Positions 25,029 through 34,332 of a stretch of 36,824 nt of DNA are shown piece after piece. Made by a program: the position numbers and the translations under genes. The stretch comes from Planctomycetota bacterium. GTDB taxonomy: Bacteria; Planctomycetota; Planctomycetia; Pirellulales; Pirellulaceae. The notes under the pieces are model-generated. The model saw only the letters and a list, made by a program, of their open reading frames with translations, made no database searches and was not told the origin of the DNA. How positions within the stretch are numbered: the stretch's first letter is position 1; each line of letters opens with the position of its first letter. The DNA lies in contig JAPLNJ010001192.1 in assembly GCA_026692885.1 (NCBI GenBank), forward strand, positions 1-36,824, given 5' to 3'.

Positions 25029-27035
25029 ATGAACCGATTCTTGCTCTGGAGTGTGGCCCGCGTAACGCTGACACTGGCCATCGTAGCGCTCGTTGCGGGA
25101 CTGGCCTTCCCATGTTCGACAGCCGTGATCGCAGCCGACGTGCTGGCCGAGTTCCAGGACCCGCCGCGCGAATTCTCGGTCATGCCGTTCTGGTTCTGGA
25201 ACGACAACTTGCAGGACGAGGAGATCGTGCGCCAGATTGCCGACTTTGAGGCCCACGGTGTGTACGGCTTCGTCATCCATCCCCGGATCGGCTTGCCACG
25301 CGACATCAGTTGGCTTTCGCCGCGCATGATCCGGGCCATGCACGTGGCCGTCGACGAAGCGGTCCGGCGCCGGATGGTCGTCGTCCTGTACGATGAAGGC
25401 ATGTACCCGTCTGGTTCGTCGGCCGGGCAGGTTGTGGCCCGGAATCCAGACCATGCTGCGCGCGGGCTGGCAAAGATCGACCTCCAGCCGGGCGAGCATC
25501 CCCAGCTGGAAGACGGCTGGAAACTTGTGGCCCTGCTCGAACGCTCCAGCGGCCGACGATTGGCCGTGGTCGAGCGGCCTACGAGCGGGGTGATTCGCGG
25601 CTTACACTACCTCGGCGAGGAAACCGGCAAGCTCCAGGAAGAACTGCCGCCCGCCGGCGACATCCTCAATCCCGCGGCCGTGGCGAGCTTTATCGAGTTG
25701 GTCTACGAGCGTTATGCTCAGGAGTTCGGCCAGCACTTCGGGAAGACGATTTTGGGCATCTTCACCGACGAGCCGTCACCGACCGGCCGCGGCGGCGCGC
25801 GCGGCATGCTCCCCGGCAATGCGGCGCTGCTGGAGCAGGTGAACCGCATCCTGGGCTACGACTTCAAGCCGTTCTTGGCTGACCTGTGGTATGACGACGG
25901 TCGTGATGCGGCGCAACACCGCGCCGACTATCATCGCGCCATCGCGATTTGCCTGGAGGAAAACTACTATCGCCGGCTCAGTCAGTGGTGCGACCAACAC
26001 GGCATCGCCCTGACCGGCCACCCGGGCGGCTCGATGGACATCGGCGCCGAACGCTACTTCCAGATGCCCGGCCAGGATCTGGTCTGGCGGATGGTGGTGC
26101 CGGGCCCCAAAGCCCTCGAGGGGCCCGATTCAACCACGGCCAAGTGCGCCTCCAGCGCCATGGTCCATCTCGGCCGGCGCCGCAACGCCAACGAGTTGTA
26201 CGGCGCCTACGGACACAACCTCACGTACGAGGAAATGGAATGGCTGGCCAGTTGGTGTCTGGTGCGCGGACACAATCTGCTGTACCCGCACGCGTTCTAC
26301 TATTCGGTGCGCGGTCCGCGCAAGGACGAGCGTCCGCCGGACGTGGGACCACACGCCGCCTGGTGGGGCAAGTACCAGCCGTATGCCGACTATTGCCGCC
26401 GCCTGAGTTGGCTGAACACCGATTCGCAACACGTCTGCGAAGTCGCGATCCTGGCCGAGCCGGCCCGGTTGCCCGACCAGTCGGCGAAGGCGTGTTTTCA
26501 GCACCAGCGCGACTTCAACTATCTGGAGCTGCGCCACCTCGGTGAGGAGGCCCGTGTCGAGCCCGACGGCGTGCACCTGGCAGGCCTGCACTACCGGGCC
26601 GTGATCCTCGACGGAGCGTTGCACGTCCCGGCCAACTCGCTGCCCGCTGTGCAGCAGCTGGCCAGCCACCAACGGCTGATCATTCTCGGCCGTTCGCCGT
26701 ATGCAGCCCAACTGGCGGGCGCGCGCGCGGTGGCGACGCCCGCGGAACTGCTGGCCGCAATCGACACGCTGGTGAAGCCCGATTTGACCCTGACGCCGGC
26801 TTCCACGAACCTTCGATATCGCCACGTGGTCAAGGGCGGACGCCACTTCTACCTCCTGTTCAATGAAGAGGAATCGCCGGTGACGGCCCAGGTTGACCTG
26901 TCGGTACGCGGGAGACGCGAGTGGCTGGATCCGTTCACCGCAGCGGCGACGCCCGCGCCGTCCGAGGAACCGGTCGTCTTCCAACCCCACCAGTTGAAAG
27001 TGCTGACAGCAGCGGTGCTCAATCCCAGCGAGTGA
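25029..27035 (+). CDS. Secreted glycosyl hydrolase-like protein (GH106-like signature)
   Basis: The protein has 668 residues; a hydrophobic export signal covers about 1-36. Near residues 50-90 it reads MPFWFWNDNLQDEEIVRQIA, then HGVYGFVIHPRIGLP, and near 119 VVLYDEGMYPSGSSAGQV. These are signatures of GH106 alpha-L-rhamnosidase-type proteins. FTDEP (245-249) includes candidate acid residues D247/E248. The protein is shorter than typical GH106 enzymes because little follows the barrel: a GATase-like segment and a short beta domain ending LDPF...KVLTAAVL. GGGGTAAACG precedes the ATG. With the adjacent oxidoreductase it likely acts on an exported or environmental glycan. Rhamnose specificity is an inference from the motif alone. 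Confidence 0.7.
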   Translation: MNRFLLWSVARVTLTLAIVALVAGLAFPCSTAVIAADVLAEFQDPPREFSVMPFWFWNDNLQDEEIVRQIADFEAHGVYGFVIHPRIGLPRDISWLSPRMIRAMHVAVDEAVRRRMVVVLYDEGMYPSGSSAGQVVARNPDHAARGLAKIDLQPGEHPQLEDGWKLVALLERSSGRRLAVVERPTSGVIRGLHYLGEETGKLQEELPPAGDILNPAAVASFIELVYERYAQEFGQHFGKTILGIFTDEPSPTGRGGARGMLPGNAALLEQVNRILGYDFKPFLADLWYDDGRDAAQHRADYHRAIAICLEENYYRRLSQWCDQHGIALTGHPGGSMDIGAERYFQMPGQDLVWRMVVPGPKALEGPDSTTAKCASSAMVHLGRRRNANELYGAYGHNLTYEEMEWLASWCLVRGHNLLYPHAFYYSVRGPRKDERPPDVGPHAAWWGKYQPYADYCRRLSWLNTDSQHVCEVAILAEPARLPDQSAKACFQHQRDFNYLELRHLGEEARVEPDGVHLAGLHYRAVILDGALHVPANSLPAVQQLASHQRLIILGRSPYAAQLAGARAVATPAELLAAIDTLVKPDLTLTPASTNLRYRHVVKGGRHFYLLFNEEESPVTAQVDLSVRGRREWLDPFTAAATPAPSEEPVVFQPHQLKVLTAAVLNPSE

Positions 27036-27271
27036 GACGGCGCGAAGCACGCTCCGACGGCGTTCGTGCGTGTGCGTCGGCCGGCGCGCCTTCACTCAAC
27101 ACGGCCGGAGATCGCTGCAGCGGCGCGCCGAATTGGCCCCCGACTCGCCCCACATTGAACGGCACGTTCTTACCGGACATCCGAGCCTGGGCCTTTGAGT
27201 GACCCATTGCCTCGGTTGCCGGAGGTCTTGCCACCCAGTCACGACGCTCCGCAGAAGGAGTCGTTCCACCC

Positions 27272-30200
27272 ATGAGCGAAGTGTCGAACGAGCAAATTCT
27301 GCAACAAGCCGCGATCTGGAGCCACAATCGGCGTCTCTACCCGGGCTGGCTGATCGCGCCCAACGAGATTCGCCGAACAAGCTGGGATTTCACGCGGCAT
27401 TGGATCGGGCACGTCGTTTCGGCAAGTTCACGATTAGAGGCAGAGCAAAGCCTTTGGCTGCTCTACGAATTGAACTGGCGGCTGGAGACTTCGCTGTTGC
27501 CGATGTTCGACGTAATTGCCGTCGCGGTCGAGAGGGTCTTGCTGAACTGGTGCCGTGGTCCGGATGAGGCAAGCACTGCCGAGCGAGTCGAGTTGCCGAT
27601 TGAGTTCCCTGAAGGGGCCGTGGCGAGGCCACGTCCCGACATCCGGACGATGTGGAAGGAATTGGCCTTTGCGGTCCTGCGGTATCATCGGGAAGAACGG
27701 CACCACGAGGCATTCAGCCGTTGGTTGGATCGGGCTGCAAGACCTGAACCTTTATCCGATGACGAGCGATGTCGCCTTTGTTACGAACGTGCCCTGCATG
27801 CCCTGGGTGACCTGGACGATGGCCAAGCGTTGAAATCGCTAACCGACTGGCCGAACAACTGTCGAGATCCGATCTGGGTGGTCCGGAAAGCCGCGCTTCA
27901 CGTCGAATTGGGAGACTTGGCGACCGCCGAGTCGTTAGCGATCGAGGCATTGAGCAACTTACGCCGCAACACAATGCAGCAAGCCGCCGACATCCCAAAC
28001 CTGTCGCGCGAAGGCTGGACAATGTCCCTGCTGTTCAACGTTGCCTGGGCGCGGCATCTTGAGAGTCAAAGTCGGCCTGTCCCAGAACGTCCCACAGGGC
28101 GTTGGGCACAACTCTCCAAATTCCAGTGCGATCCACGGACCGAGCCGGCATGGTTTGAGTCTCGTCTCGACCAACCGGCACCCGTCACACCACCGAGTGT
28201 GACGCAGAAGGCAAGTTTTGAACCGGGCGAGTACAGAAGAACCTACCACGGCAGTGACCAAGGACTTTGGGACCAACTATCCGTTGCGTATCAGCTGATG
28301 CGGCTAAGTGAAGAGGCGCCCTATCCGCCTACGATTGGCGATGTGAGCTTTTCCGGCACGAGTTTGCGACGCGCCGCCGAATGGTTCATCGAGCACGATC
28401 CGGTGCGTACTCGGACATTGGTCCTCCGACTGAGAAACAAGGATCTCACGGACCACTACTTTTCGAGGCACCGAATCGCGGCACTGCCCTGCACGGGCGT
28501 TGCGGAACTGCGCGAACTGGCCGAACGTTCGCTTTCCGACTCGTCTGCAAAACTGACCGGAAGTGAATCAAGGAGCGATACCATCGCTGAACGCAAACGA
28601 CGGCGTCTCTTCGCCAGCATCGATGTTCTCGCTCGCACGATCATCCGCGCGCCGATCGAGGAAGTTCTGAGACTCTGGAATACCGCGCTGCAGCTTTATG
28701 AGTCGCCGGTTGTCCGTATGGACTCATACTCAGCGGAAGCACTCTTTCGGCTGTTTCACAGTCTGATCGATTCCCTGCCGGACGGCGAGTTGGGGCCGCG
28801 ATTTCGGCAGGTGATCGAGCTGCCGATTCCGGAGACAAAATCGTTCCGCGTTTTGAACTCACTGCAGTGGCCGGAGTTGACAGACTACTTCGAGAAACGC
28901 TTGCCGTCTCTCTCGGACCCGGTTGTTGATGAGACCTGGGCGAGCGTGACGGACCGACTGCTGCAAGCAGCCCGCGACGAGAACCCTGGCGTCCGCAGCC
29001 GTGTAATCCGTCGGTTGGCTGCGCTCTTTCGATATGGGTGTCTCGATGAGACCGCGAGCAAGAGACTGGCAGAAGTGTATTGGTTGCGAATAAACCACCA
29101 CGGCTTACCCGATGTCCAGGATCTCCACCGTTGGGTTTGCCTGTCGTTGCCAGAACCTGAGCCAGGTGTGTCCGAGGAGAGATTTCGCAGGTATTTCGCG
29201 ACAACTCCCTTTAAGTCTGACATGGCAATTGATTGGATTTGTGCGACAGGGCCTGCTCACGAACAACCGTCGCAAGGGAGACGCTTCGTCGATTGGACGA
29301 GTGACGAAATCCGTAGCATGGTGGCAAAAATGAAGGACTGGTGGGATCATCTTGATATTGCTGCCGAGACGCAGCGTGAAAGGGGGCATGCAGGGGTTTG
29401 GTGGCGGGCCTTGGGACAGACGTCGTATCGAGAAGGCGCGTCCGAAATGCTTGACGTGCTCCGACTGGTCGTCATTCCACGAATTCAAGACGATGCCGAA
29501 ACCATCGAGGTTGTATCCAACTTGGTGCAAGACTTCGCCAAACACGGGTTGCCCGTTGCGGCGGTACTTCCGGCGATGCAGGCGATCCAGCCTGGTCGAG
29601 ACGTCGCGCCGGAAATGCGCCGGGCATTGGCGAGCCACGAGCCCGATGTCTACTCTTCGGCGCTGAGGGGATTGGTCCATTGGATGGAAATCCTTCACGC
29701 CGGAAGGTCGTCGTCTGCGGCGATGAGTCTGCCGGAACCCCCTCGGGATCTATTGCGAGAATTGGGCATGATCATCGCCACCCGCCGACAGCCCGGATTG
29801 CTCCAAGCCCTCGACGCGGTCGCTTGGGTGCTTCAGGACTGTCCCGACACCATCGACGACGGCCATCTCCTCGATTCCATCGTGGTGGCACTTGAGTACC
29901 TCTGGGGTGAAACAAAGTACCGCTCGTTTGGAAGCGAGAGCGATCGTATCCCCTACAGCGAAGTGCCCGTCTGCCGCGAGAAGGCCGCGCGAATTGCGGC
30001 GCTGCTGCAGAAAACGCGAGCGGCCGAAGCGGAGACGGTCCAACAGTGGATCGCAGCTGCCTCGGACGATCCGCTGCCGGAAGTCAGACGTGCCGTCGTG
30101 GACGTCGCGGCCGTGGCATTAGCGAGTGGTCAAGCGACTTCCATTGACGAGTTGCTTCGCCTTATCGACGCATCGATCGCAGACTGGATCTCTTCCGGAG

Positions 30201-30583
30201 AGGAGGGGGCTTTGGTTGCTTCGCTTCCCCCGCTCCTGGAGCAAGCCGCATTTGCCTCGTCACTGGGCGTGGTTTCCCCGAAAGAACGACTCCAACTTGC
30301 GGCGCTGATGGTTGTTAGCATCTCGCAGACGCTTATGTCGGCGCGGACGGCGCAATTTGCAATCAAGGCGATCGTTTCCGACCTGATTACCAGCCCACGC
30401 CATCTGTCGCAGGCGGAAAGTCGCAAGTTGTTTGATGTCGCCGTCCGAGACGAGAGGGCTCAGCCTGTAAGAACCTTGACATGGCTGCGAAAGTGGATGT
30501 CGGAAACAGAGGATCGAAAAAGGAAACGCAAACGCTCCGACGAGGGCAAGCCGCCTCGTCAGCAGCGACGCCGCTCATCCTAA
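27272..30583 (+). CDS. Large helical-repeat protein, possible defence protein
   Basis: The protein has 1103 residues from ATG 27272, with AAGGAG 13 bases upstream. It is rich in Trp, Arg and Leu; no signal peptide or membrane segment is seen. It begins RRLYPGWLIAPNEIRRTSWD and LWLLYELNWRLETSLLPMFD, and the rest is predicted all-helical with HEAT-like stretches (about 700-1050), for example VRRAVVDVAAVALASGQ. A basic tail, KRKRKRSDEGKPPRQQRRRS, closes it. From memory, the opening and the YWLRINHHGLP segment resemble the C-terminal halves of large SIR2/DUF4020-type antiphage proteins, but no SIR2, NTPase or nuclease motif is found. GC is visibly lower than in its neighbours, so recent transfer is plausible. 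Confidence 0.7.
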   Translation: MSEVSNEQILQQAAIWSHNRRLYPGWLIAPNEIRRTSWDFTRHWIGHVVSASSRLEAEQSLWLLYELNWRLETSLLPMFDVIAVAVERVLLNWCRGPDEASTAERVELPIEFPEGAVARPRPDIRTMWKELAFAVLRYHREERHHEAFSRWLDRAARPEPLSDDERCRLCYERALHALGDLDDGQALKSLTDWPNNCRDPIWVVRKAALHVELGDLATAESLAIEALSNLRRNTMQQAADIPNLSREGWTMSLLFNVAWARHLESQSRPVPERPTGRWAQLSKFQCDPRTEPAWFESRLDQPAPVTPPSVTQKASFEPGEYRRTYHGSDQGLWDQLSVAYQLMRLSEEAPYPPTIGDVSFSGTSLRRAAEWFIEHDPVRTRTLVLRLRNKDLTDHYFSRHRIAALPCTGVAELRELAERSLSDSSAKLTGSESRSDTIAERKRRRLFASIDVLARTIIRAPIEEVLRLWNTALQLYESPVVRMDSYSAEALFRLFHSLIDSLPDGELGPRFRQVIELPIPETKSFRVLNSLQWPELTDYFEKRLPSLSDPVVDETWASVTDRLLQAARDENPGVRSRVIRRLAALFRYGCLDETASKRLAEVYWLRINHHGLPDVQDLHRWVCLSLPEPEPGVSEERFRRYFATTPFKSDMAIDWICATGPAHEQPSQGRRFVDWTSDEIRSMVAKMKDWWDHLDIAAETQRERGHAGVWWRALGQTSYREGASEMLDVLRLVVIPRIQDDAETIEVVSNLVQDFAKHGLPVAAVLPAMQAIQPGRDVAPEMRRALASHEPDVYSSALRGLVHWMEILHAGRSSSAAMSLPEPPRDLLRELGMIIATRRQPGLLQALDAVAWVLQDCPDTIDDGHLLDSIVVALEYLWGETKYRSFGSESDRIPYSEVPVCREKAARIAALLQKTRAAEAETVQQWIAAASDDPLPEVRRAVVDVAAVALASGQATSIDELLRLIDASIADWISSGEEGALVASLPPLLEQAAFASSLGVVSPKERLQLAALMVVSISQTLMSARTAQFAIKAIVSDLITSPRHLSQAESRKLFDVAVRDERAQPVRTLTWLRKWMSETEDRKRKRKRSDEGKPPRQQRRRSS

Positions 30584-30861
30584 GCGGCCTCACGCTTGAC
30601 CACTTTCCCCGCTAGGATTTTCTTCAGACGCTGTCGAATGTCCGCAGCCTCGGTCTCGTAGCCCCGTCTCAGTTTCGCTGCCAGCGCCTCCTGACCGCCT
30701 GGGACTCGCCCCAATCGCTTCCAACATGCACCGAAGTCGGCCACCGACATCTGCCGGATCAAAAAACGATCCGATACCTCTGGGCCTCCCGGTCGAGTCA
30801 GTGCCTCGCGTAGTTGCTGGACGTAGTCCAGATAAAGCGGATAAATCGCCTCGACATCCAT
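30580..30861 (-). CDS. Small hypothetical protein (93 aa)
   Basis: The start is ATG 30861 with AGGA 11 bases upstream; the frame is open to 30915 but unsupported there. The protein (MDVEAIYPLYLDYVQQLREA, FLIRQMSVADFGACWKRLGR, then a basic helix ending KVVKREAA) is helical and soluble. Its stop overlaps the stop of the large helical-repeat gene by two bases in a convergent arrangement. Family not recognised. Confidence 0.55.
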   Translation of the reverse strand: MDVEAIYPLYLDYVQQLREALTRPGGPEVSDRFLIRQMSVADFGACWKRLGRVPGGQEALAAKLRRGYETEAADIRQRLKKILAGKVVKREAA

Positions 30862-30948
30862 GCTGATCCTGTCCTTTATCGCTATACGGTTGGGCGACCT
30901 AATACCCGGTCTCACCGCCCGTCGGCCCGTAGCGAGAACGCGCCCTAT

Positions 30949-31445
30949 TCAACGTGAATCATGATGCGTTCTTGCGTCCAGTACAAGAGCGAGTTGAGTG
31001 TGCCCGTCCCGCGGGCGCAAGACGGGAAAGGTGGGCAATCTCGGTAGGTATCCGGATACGAATAGCAGGCCAGAAGCCACCCGCACGCGTCGACCAAAGC
31101 TCTCGTCCAAACTCAACTGCTTGGCGATCGATCTCGCCACGGCCTCGACATCCTTGAGCACATCCTCGTTTGAGAACCGAACACAAACCATCCTTGGTTC
31201 TCAAGGAATTTCTGGCGAGTTAGATCATCCGCATACTGATAGTCATGATAACCACCATCCAGTTCCACAATCAGCTTGCGAGCGACGCAGGCAAAGTCGG
31301 CGAAGAACGGACCGATCGCGTATTGTCGGCGGAGCTTCAGTCCGCACAGACGCTTCGCTCGGACGACATCCCAAAGAAGTGATTCTGCTTTCGTTTGACG
31401 TTGGCGAAGTTCACGAGCGCGATTCGTGGTTGGATTGGAGGACAC
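30949..31445 (-). pseudogene. DUF559 endonuclease-like protein, frameshifted
   Basis: The first frame (31445 down to about 31195) encodes ARELRQRQTKAESLLWDVVR, LRRQYAIGPFFADFACVARK and LIVELDGGYHDYQ. This is the DUF559 / Vsr-like nuclease fold with its E-x-D-G-x-x-H motif. The frame runs off into nonsense after NQGWFVF. The correct continuation, VRFSNEDVLKDVEAVARSIA, is in the next frame from about 31190, requiring one inserted base near 31192. The catalytic part is complete, but the last helix is out of frame. Either a genuine frameshift or a sequencing error; by eye I cannot tell. Confidence 0.75.
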
Positions 31446-31784
31446 GCTCGGTCTTTGAGTCGGAGAGCCAAGTGATGCTTTGCTGCACCGCTTTGTTGTA
31501 CCGATCGGTTCGGGTCACATCAATCAACAGGGATGTTTTTCCGAGCACCCTCTCCCGGCCCTGAGAGGCCGACCTCTCCCAGAGGGAAAGGTGACATGCG
31601 GATCGGTCCGACACGCCGACGCTGGTTGGCGAGACTTGCGTAGAACCACGTGGGGCCGTGCAAAAGCTCACGGAGAATTTCGTGCCATCCGGCACCGGGC
31701 CTCGCGGCGAAGCCGCTATGCAGGAGTGGCGGCGACGGGCTAAAATGACGCCGAAGATACCCTTCGGAAAATGGAGGACAAACG
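31446..31784. other. Intergenic region with a diverged palindrome
   Basis: Between the DUF559 remnant and the small gene at 31785. It carries the palindrome at 31547-31593. Minus-strand frames here contain protein-like pieces (for example WHEILRELLHGPTWFYASLA) but no complete gene, so further gene debris is possible. Confidence 0.4.
31547..31593. repeat. Diverged palindromic repeat (CCCTCTCCC type)
   Basis: CACCCTCTCCCGGCCCTGAG and the complement-like GACCTCTCCCAGAGGGAAAG form an imperfect inverted pair with several mismatches. The type resembles dispersed planctomycete repeats that encode LPLGEVGLSGPGEG-like peptides. Confidence 0.5.
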
Positions 31785-32021
31785 ATGATCTCGCGGATCG
31801 GCGGCACGGTGGTCGATGGCGAACTTGAACTGGATGAGCCGGTTCCCTTGCCCCCAAGTACACGAGTGACAGGCTCGATCGAGTCGGTTTCGGATCAGGC
31901 CCAGCGTCAGGCGGCCTGGGAGCGTTTCCAGCGTCGAGTCCGTGAATATCCGTTAGACCTCGGTGGCCGTGATTGGACTTCGGTCCGTTCGGGCGAGCGG
32001 CAGAAGAAAACTTGCCCGTAG
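31785..32021 (+). CDS. Small antitoxin-like protein
   Basis: The protein has 78 residues from ATG 31785, with GGAGG ten bases upstream. The N-terminus ISRIGGTVVDGELELDEPVP and LPPSTRVTGSIE resembles the short beta-barrel N-termini of small planctomycete/cyanobacterial antitoxin-type proteins (the 'VxNGxLxLDxPxxLPxGTxVxVxIE' pattern). The rest, including AAWERFQRRV, is helical. No toxin gene follows. The TAG stop (32019-32021) lies inside the palindromic repeat beginning at 32015, so the original C-terminus has probably been replaced. Confidence 0.55.
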   Translation: MISRIGGTVVDGELELDEPVPLPPSTRVTGSIESVSDQAQRQAAWERFQRRVREYPLDLGGRDWTSVRSGERQKKTCP

Positions 32022-32071
32022 GACGGCTCTCCGAAGCCGTCCGGGACGGGTTCGGAGAACCGTCCTACGGG
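32015..32071. repeat. Palindromic repeat, GTAGGACGGCTCTCCGAAG family
   Basis: Arms 32015-32042 and 32044-32071 pair over 28 bp with two mismatches around a one-base centre. It overlaps the end of the small antitoxin-like gene and supplies its stop codon. It lies 57 bases upstream of the VCBS gene. Confidence 0.85.
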
Positions 32072-32127
32072 GTGTGTTTCCAACTGCCACTCGCCTTGAT
32101 GAAATGTTCCCAGTCGGAGCAACAACC

Positions 32128-34122
32128 ATGACAGCGTTCTGGACGAGATGGATCGTGATCGGACTATGCGCCGTTACGGCGGAAGCCATCCTTGCCGCCG
32201 ACAACGACGCGCCTGCCGGGCAGCGTCTCGAGCGGCTCAAGTACAACCACCCCGGGCTCGCCGTGGATCTGGGCGTCGGCCTCTGGGCGTTCCCGCTGCC
32301 GATGGACTTCAACGGCGACGGCCGGCTCGACCTGGTCGTGGACTGCCCGGATCAGCCTTACAACGGCGTCTATGTCTTCGAGAATCCCGGCAGCGACACC
32401 GCACAGAATCCTCTGCCGGTGTTCAAGCCTGGCCGGCGAATCAGCAAAGGCTTGCAGATGGTGCAACTATCGCTGGTCGACGGCCAGCCGCGAGTGCTGG
32501 GGCCGGCCACGGAGTTCGTCGACTTCTTCAAGTCGGGACTGGAGGGCGGCGTCAAGCTGCCGCTGCCGGCCAACGTGCATCCCCAGAAGGTCCGCGGCAA
32601 CTTCTGGCGTTACGTCGACTTCGACGGCGACGGCCAGCTGGACATCATCGTGGGCGCCGACGATTGGACCGAGTACGGCTGGGACAACGCCTACGACGCC
32701 AGCGGCCGCTGGACGCGCGGCCCGTTGCGGGGCTTCGTGTATCTCGTCCGCAACACGGGCACGAACGAGAAGCCGGTTTACGAGAAGCCGCTCCGGGTGC
32801 TGGCCGGCGACAAGCCGGTCGAAACCTTCGGCTGGCCCTGCCCGAGTTTCGCCGACTTCCGCGGCACGGGCAAGCTGGACCTGATCTGCGGCGAGTTCCG
32901 CGACAGCTTCACCTTCTTCGAGAACATCGGCACGCGGACGGCGCCGAAATATGCGCCGGGCCGTCCGCTGACCCTGCCGCCGGAATCCGCCGGGACTGCC
33001 GCCGGGCCGCCGCGGCTGCTGACCATGGATCTGGAGATGATCACGCCCGTGGCGATCGATTGGAACAAGGACGGTCGCGTGGACTTGATTTGCGGCGACG
33101 AAGATGGCCGCGTGGCCTATCTCGAGAACACCGGCCGACTGGCGGCGAACGGCGCGCCGCAGTTCCTGCCGCCGCGCTATTTCCAGCAGGAGGCCGATGA
33201 GCTCAAGTGCGGCGCGCTGGCCACGCCCGTCGGTTTCGATTGGGACGGCGACGGCGCCATGGATATTGTCAGCGGCAATACGGCCGGCTACCTGGTCTTC
33301 TTCAAGAACCTCAGCGGCCCCGGCGTCGAGAAGCCGCAGTGGGCGGCGCCCCAATTCCTGGAAGCCGACGGCCGGGTCATTCGGTTCATGGCCGGCCCCA
33401 ACGGCAGTATCCAAGGTCCGGCCGAGGCCAAGTGGGGCTACACCACCTTGAGCGTGGCCGATTGGGATGGCGACGGTCTGCCCGATCTGGTCGTCAATTC
33501 CATCTGGGGCAAGGTCGTCTGGTTCAGGAACATCGGCACGCGCCGAGCCCCGCAGTTGGCCGCCGCCCAGCCGATCGAAGTCGAATGGGATGGCCCGCAG
33601 CCGGCCATGTCGTACGGCTGGCTCCGCCCGGAGGGGAAAGCCCTGCTCACGCAGTGGCGGACCACGCCGGTTGCCGTGGACTGGAACCAGGACGGGCTGA
33701 CCGACCTGGTGATGCTCGATCAGGAGGGCTATCTCGCGTTCTTCGAGCGTGCGCGGCGCGAGGGGCGGCTCGTGCTGTTGCCACCCCAACGCGTCTTCTG
33801 CAACGAACAGGGCGCGCCGCTACGGCTCAGTGCCGGCAGCGCAGGCCGCAGCGGACGGCGTAAACTATGCATCGTCGACTGGGACGGGGACGGCCGGCTC
33901 GACATCCTGCTCAATGCCGCCAATGCCCGGTTCCTCCGCCAGGTCGACGCCCGAGACGGCAAGTGGTACTTCCAGGATCTGGGCTTGCTGGTACAGCAGA
34001 ACATCGAAGGCCACGATGTCAGCCCGACCGTGGTGGATTTCAACGGCGACGGCATCCCCGACTTCCTCGGCGGCGCCGAGGATGGGCATTTCTACTACCT
34101 GAAGAATCCGCGAACAAAGTAG
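32128..34122 (+). CDS. Secreted FG-GAP/VCBS repeat protein
   Basis: The protein has 664 residues from ATG 32128, chosen for GGAG upstream and the signal peptide MTAFWTRWIVIGLCAVTAEA ending near ILAA; the frame is open upstream to 31963 without support. It holds about nine repeats with calcium-type loops: DFNGDGRLD, DFDGDGQLD, DWNKDGRVD, DWDGDGAMD, DWDGDGLPD, DWNQDGLTD, DWDGDGRLD and DFNGDGIPD, several followed by Y-L-x-N/FFKN. The repeats likely fold as a beta-propeller as in integrin alpha chains. No catalytic residues were found. Such proteins are common in planctomycetes and may bind surfaces or polysaccharides; the partner is unknown. Confidence 0.85.
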   Translation: MTAFWTRWIVIGLCAVTAEAILAADNDAPAGQRLERLKYNHPGLAVDLGVGLWAFPLPMDFNGDGRLDLVVDCPDQPYNGVYVFENPGSDTAQNPLPVFKPGRRISKGLQMVQLSLVDGQPRVLGPATEFVDFFKSGLEGGVKLPLPANVHPQKVRGNFWRYVDFDGDGQLDIIVGADDWTEYGWDNAYDASGRWTRGPLRGFVYLVRNTGTNEKPVYEKPLRVLAGDKPVETFGWPCPSFADFRGTGKLDLICGEFRDSFTFFENIGTRTAPKYAPGRPLTLPPESAGTAAGPPRLLTMDLEMITPVAIDWNKDGRVDLICGDEDGRVAYLENTGRLAANGAPQFLPPRYFQQEADELKCGALATPVGFDWDGDGAMDIVSGNTAGYLVFFKNLSGPGVEKPQWAAPQFLEADGRVIRFMAGPNGSIQGPAEAKWGYTTLSVADWDGDGLPDLVVNSIWGKVVWFRNIGTRRAPQLAAAQPIEVEWDGPQPAMSYGWLRPEGKALLTQWRTTPVAVDWNQDGLTDLVMLDQEGYLAFFERARREGRLVLLPPQRVFCNEQGAPLRLSAGSAGRSGRRKLCIVDWDGDGRLDILLNAANARFLRQVDARDGKWYFQDLGLLVQQNIEGHDVSPTVVDFNGDGIPDFLGGAEDGHFYYLKNPRTK

Positions 34123-34152
34123 CAGGGTGGCCGACGCATACAACTCGCACAG

Positions 34153-34321
34153 CCACTGCTGTGCACATCTTCCGACGGGCCGGAGGCCGGTATTATACAA
34201 GCACGACGCGCAAGCGAGTGTGTCTGGATTTCGCTTGCCAGTCCACCACGGACTCACTCGCTTGCGCGTCGTGCTTGTATCTCCAGCCTTTGGCTCGCTG
34301 CAAAGATGTGCACAGCAGTGG
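34153..34321. repeat. Two-layer inverted repeat
   Basis: Outer arms: CCACTGCTGTGCACATCTT (34153-34171) and its exact complement at 34303-34321. Inner arms: a perfect 26-bp pair at 34195-34220 and 34255-34280, containing CAAGCACGACGCGCAAGCGA. The space between the inner arms is 34 nt. It fills the gap between the convergent VCBS gene and the ROC-GTPase gene. It may act as a bidirectional terminator or be a miniature transposable element; no transposase is nearby. Confidence 0.9.
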
Positions 34322-34332
34322 GGGGCCAGTCC

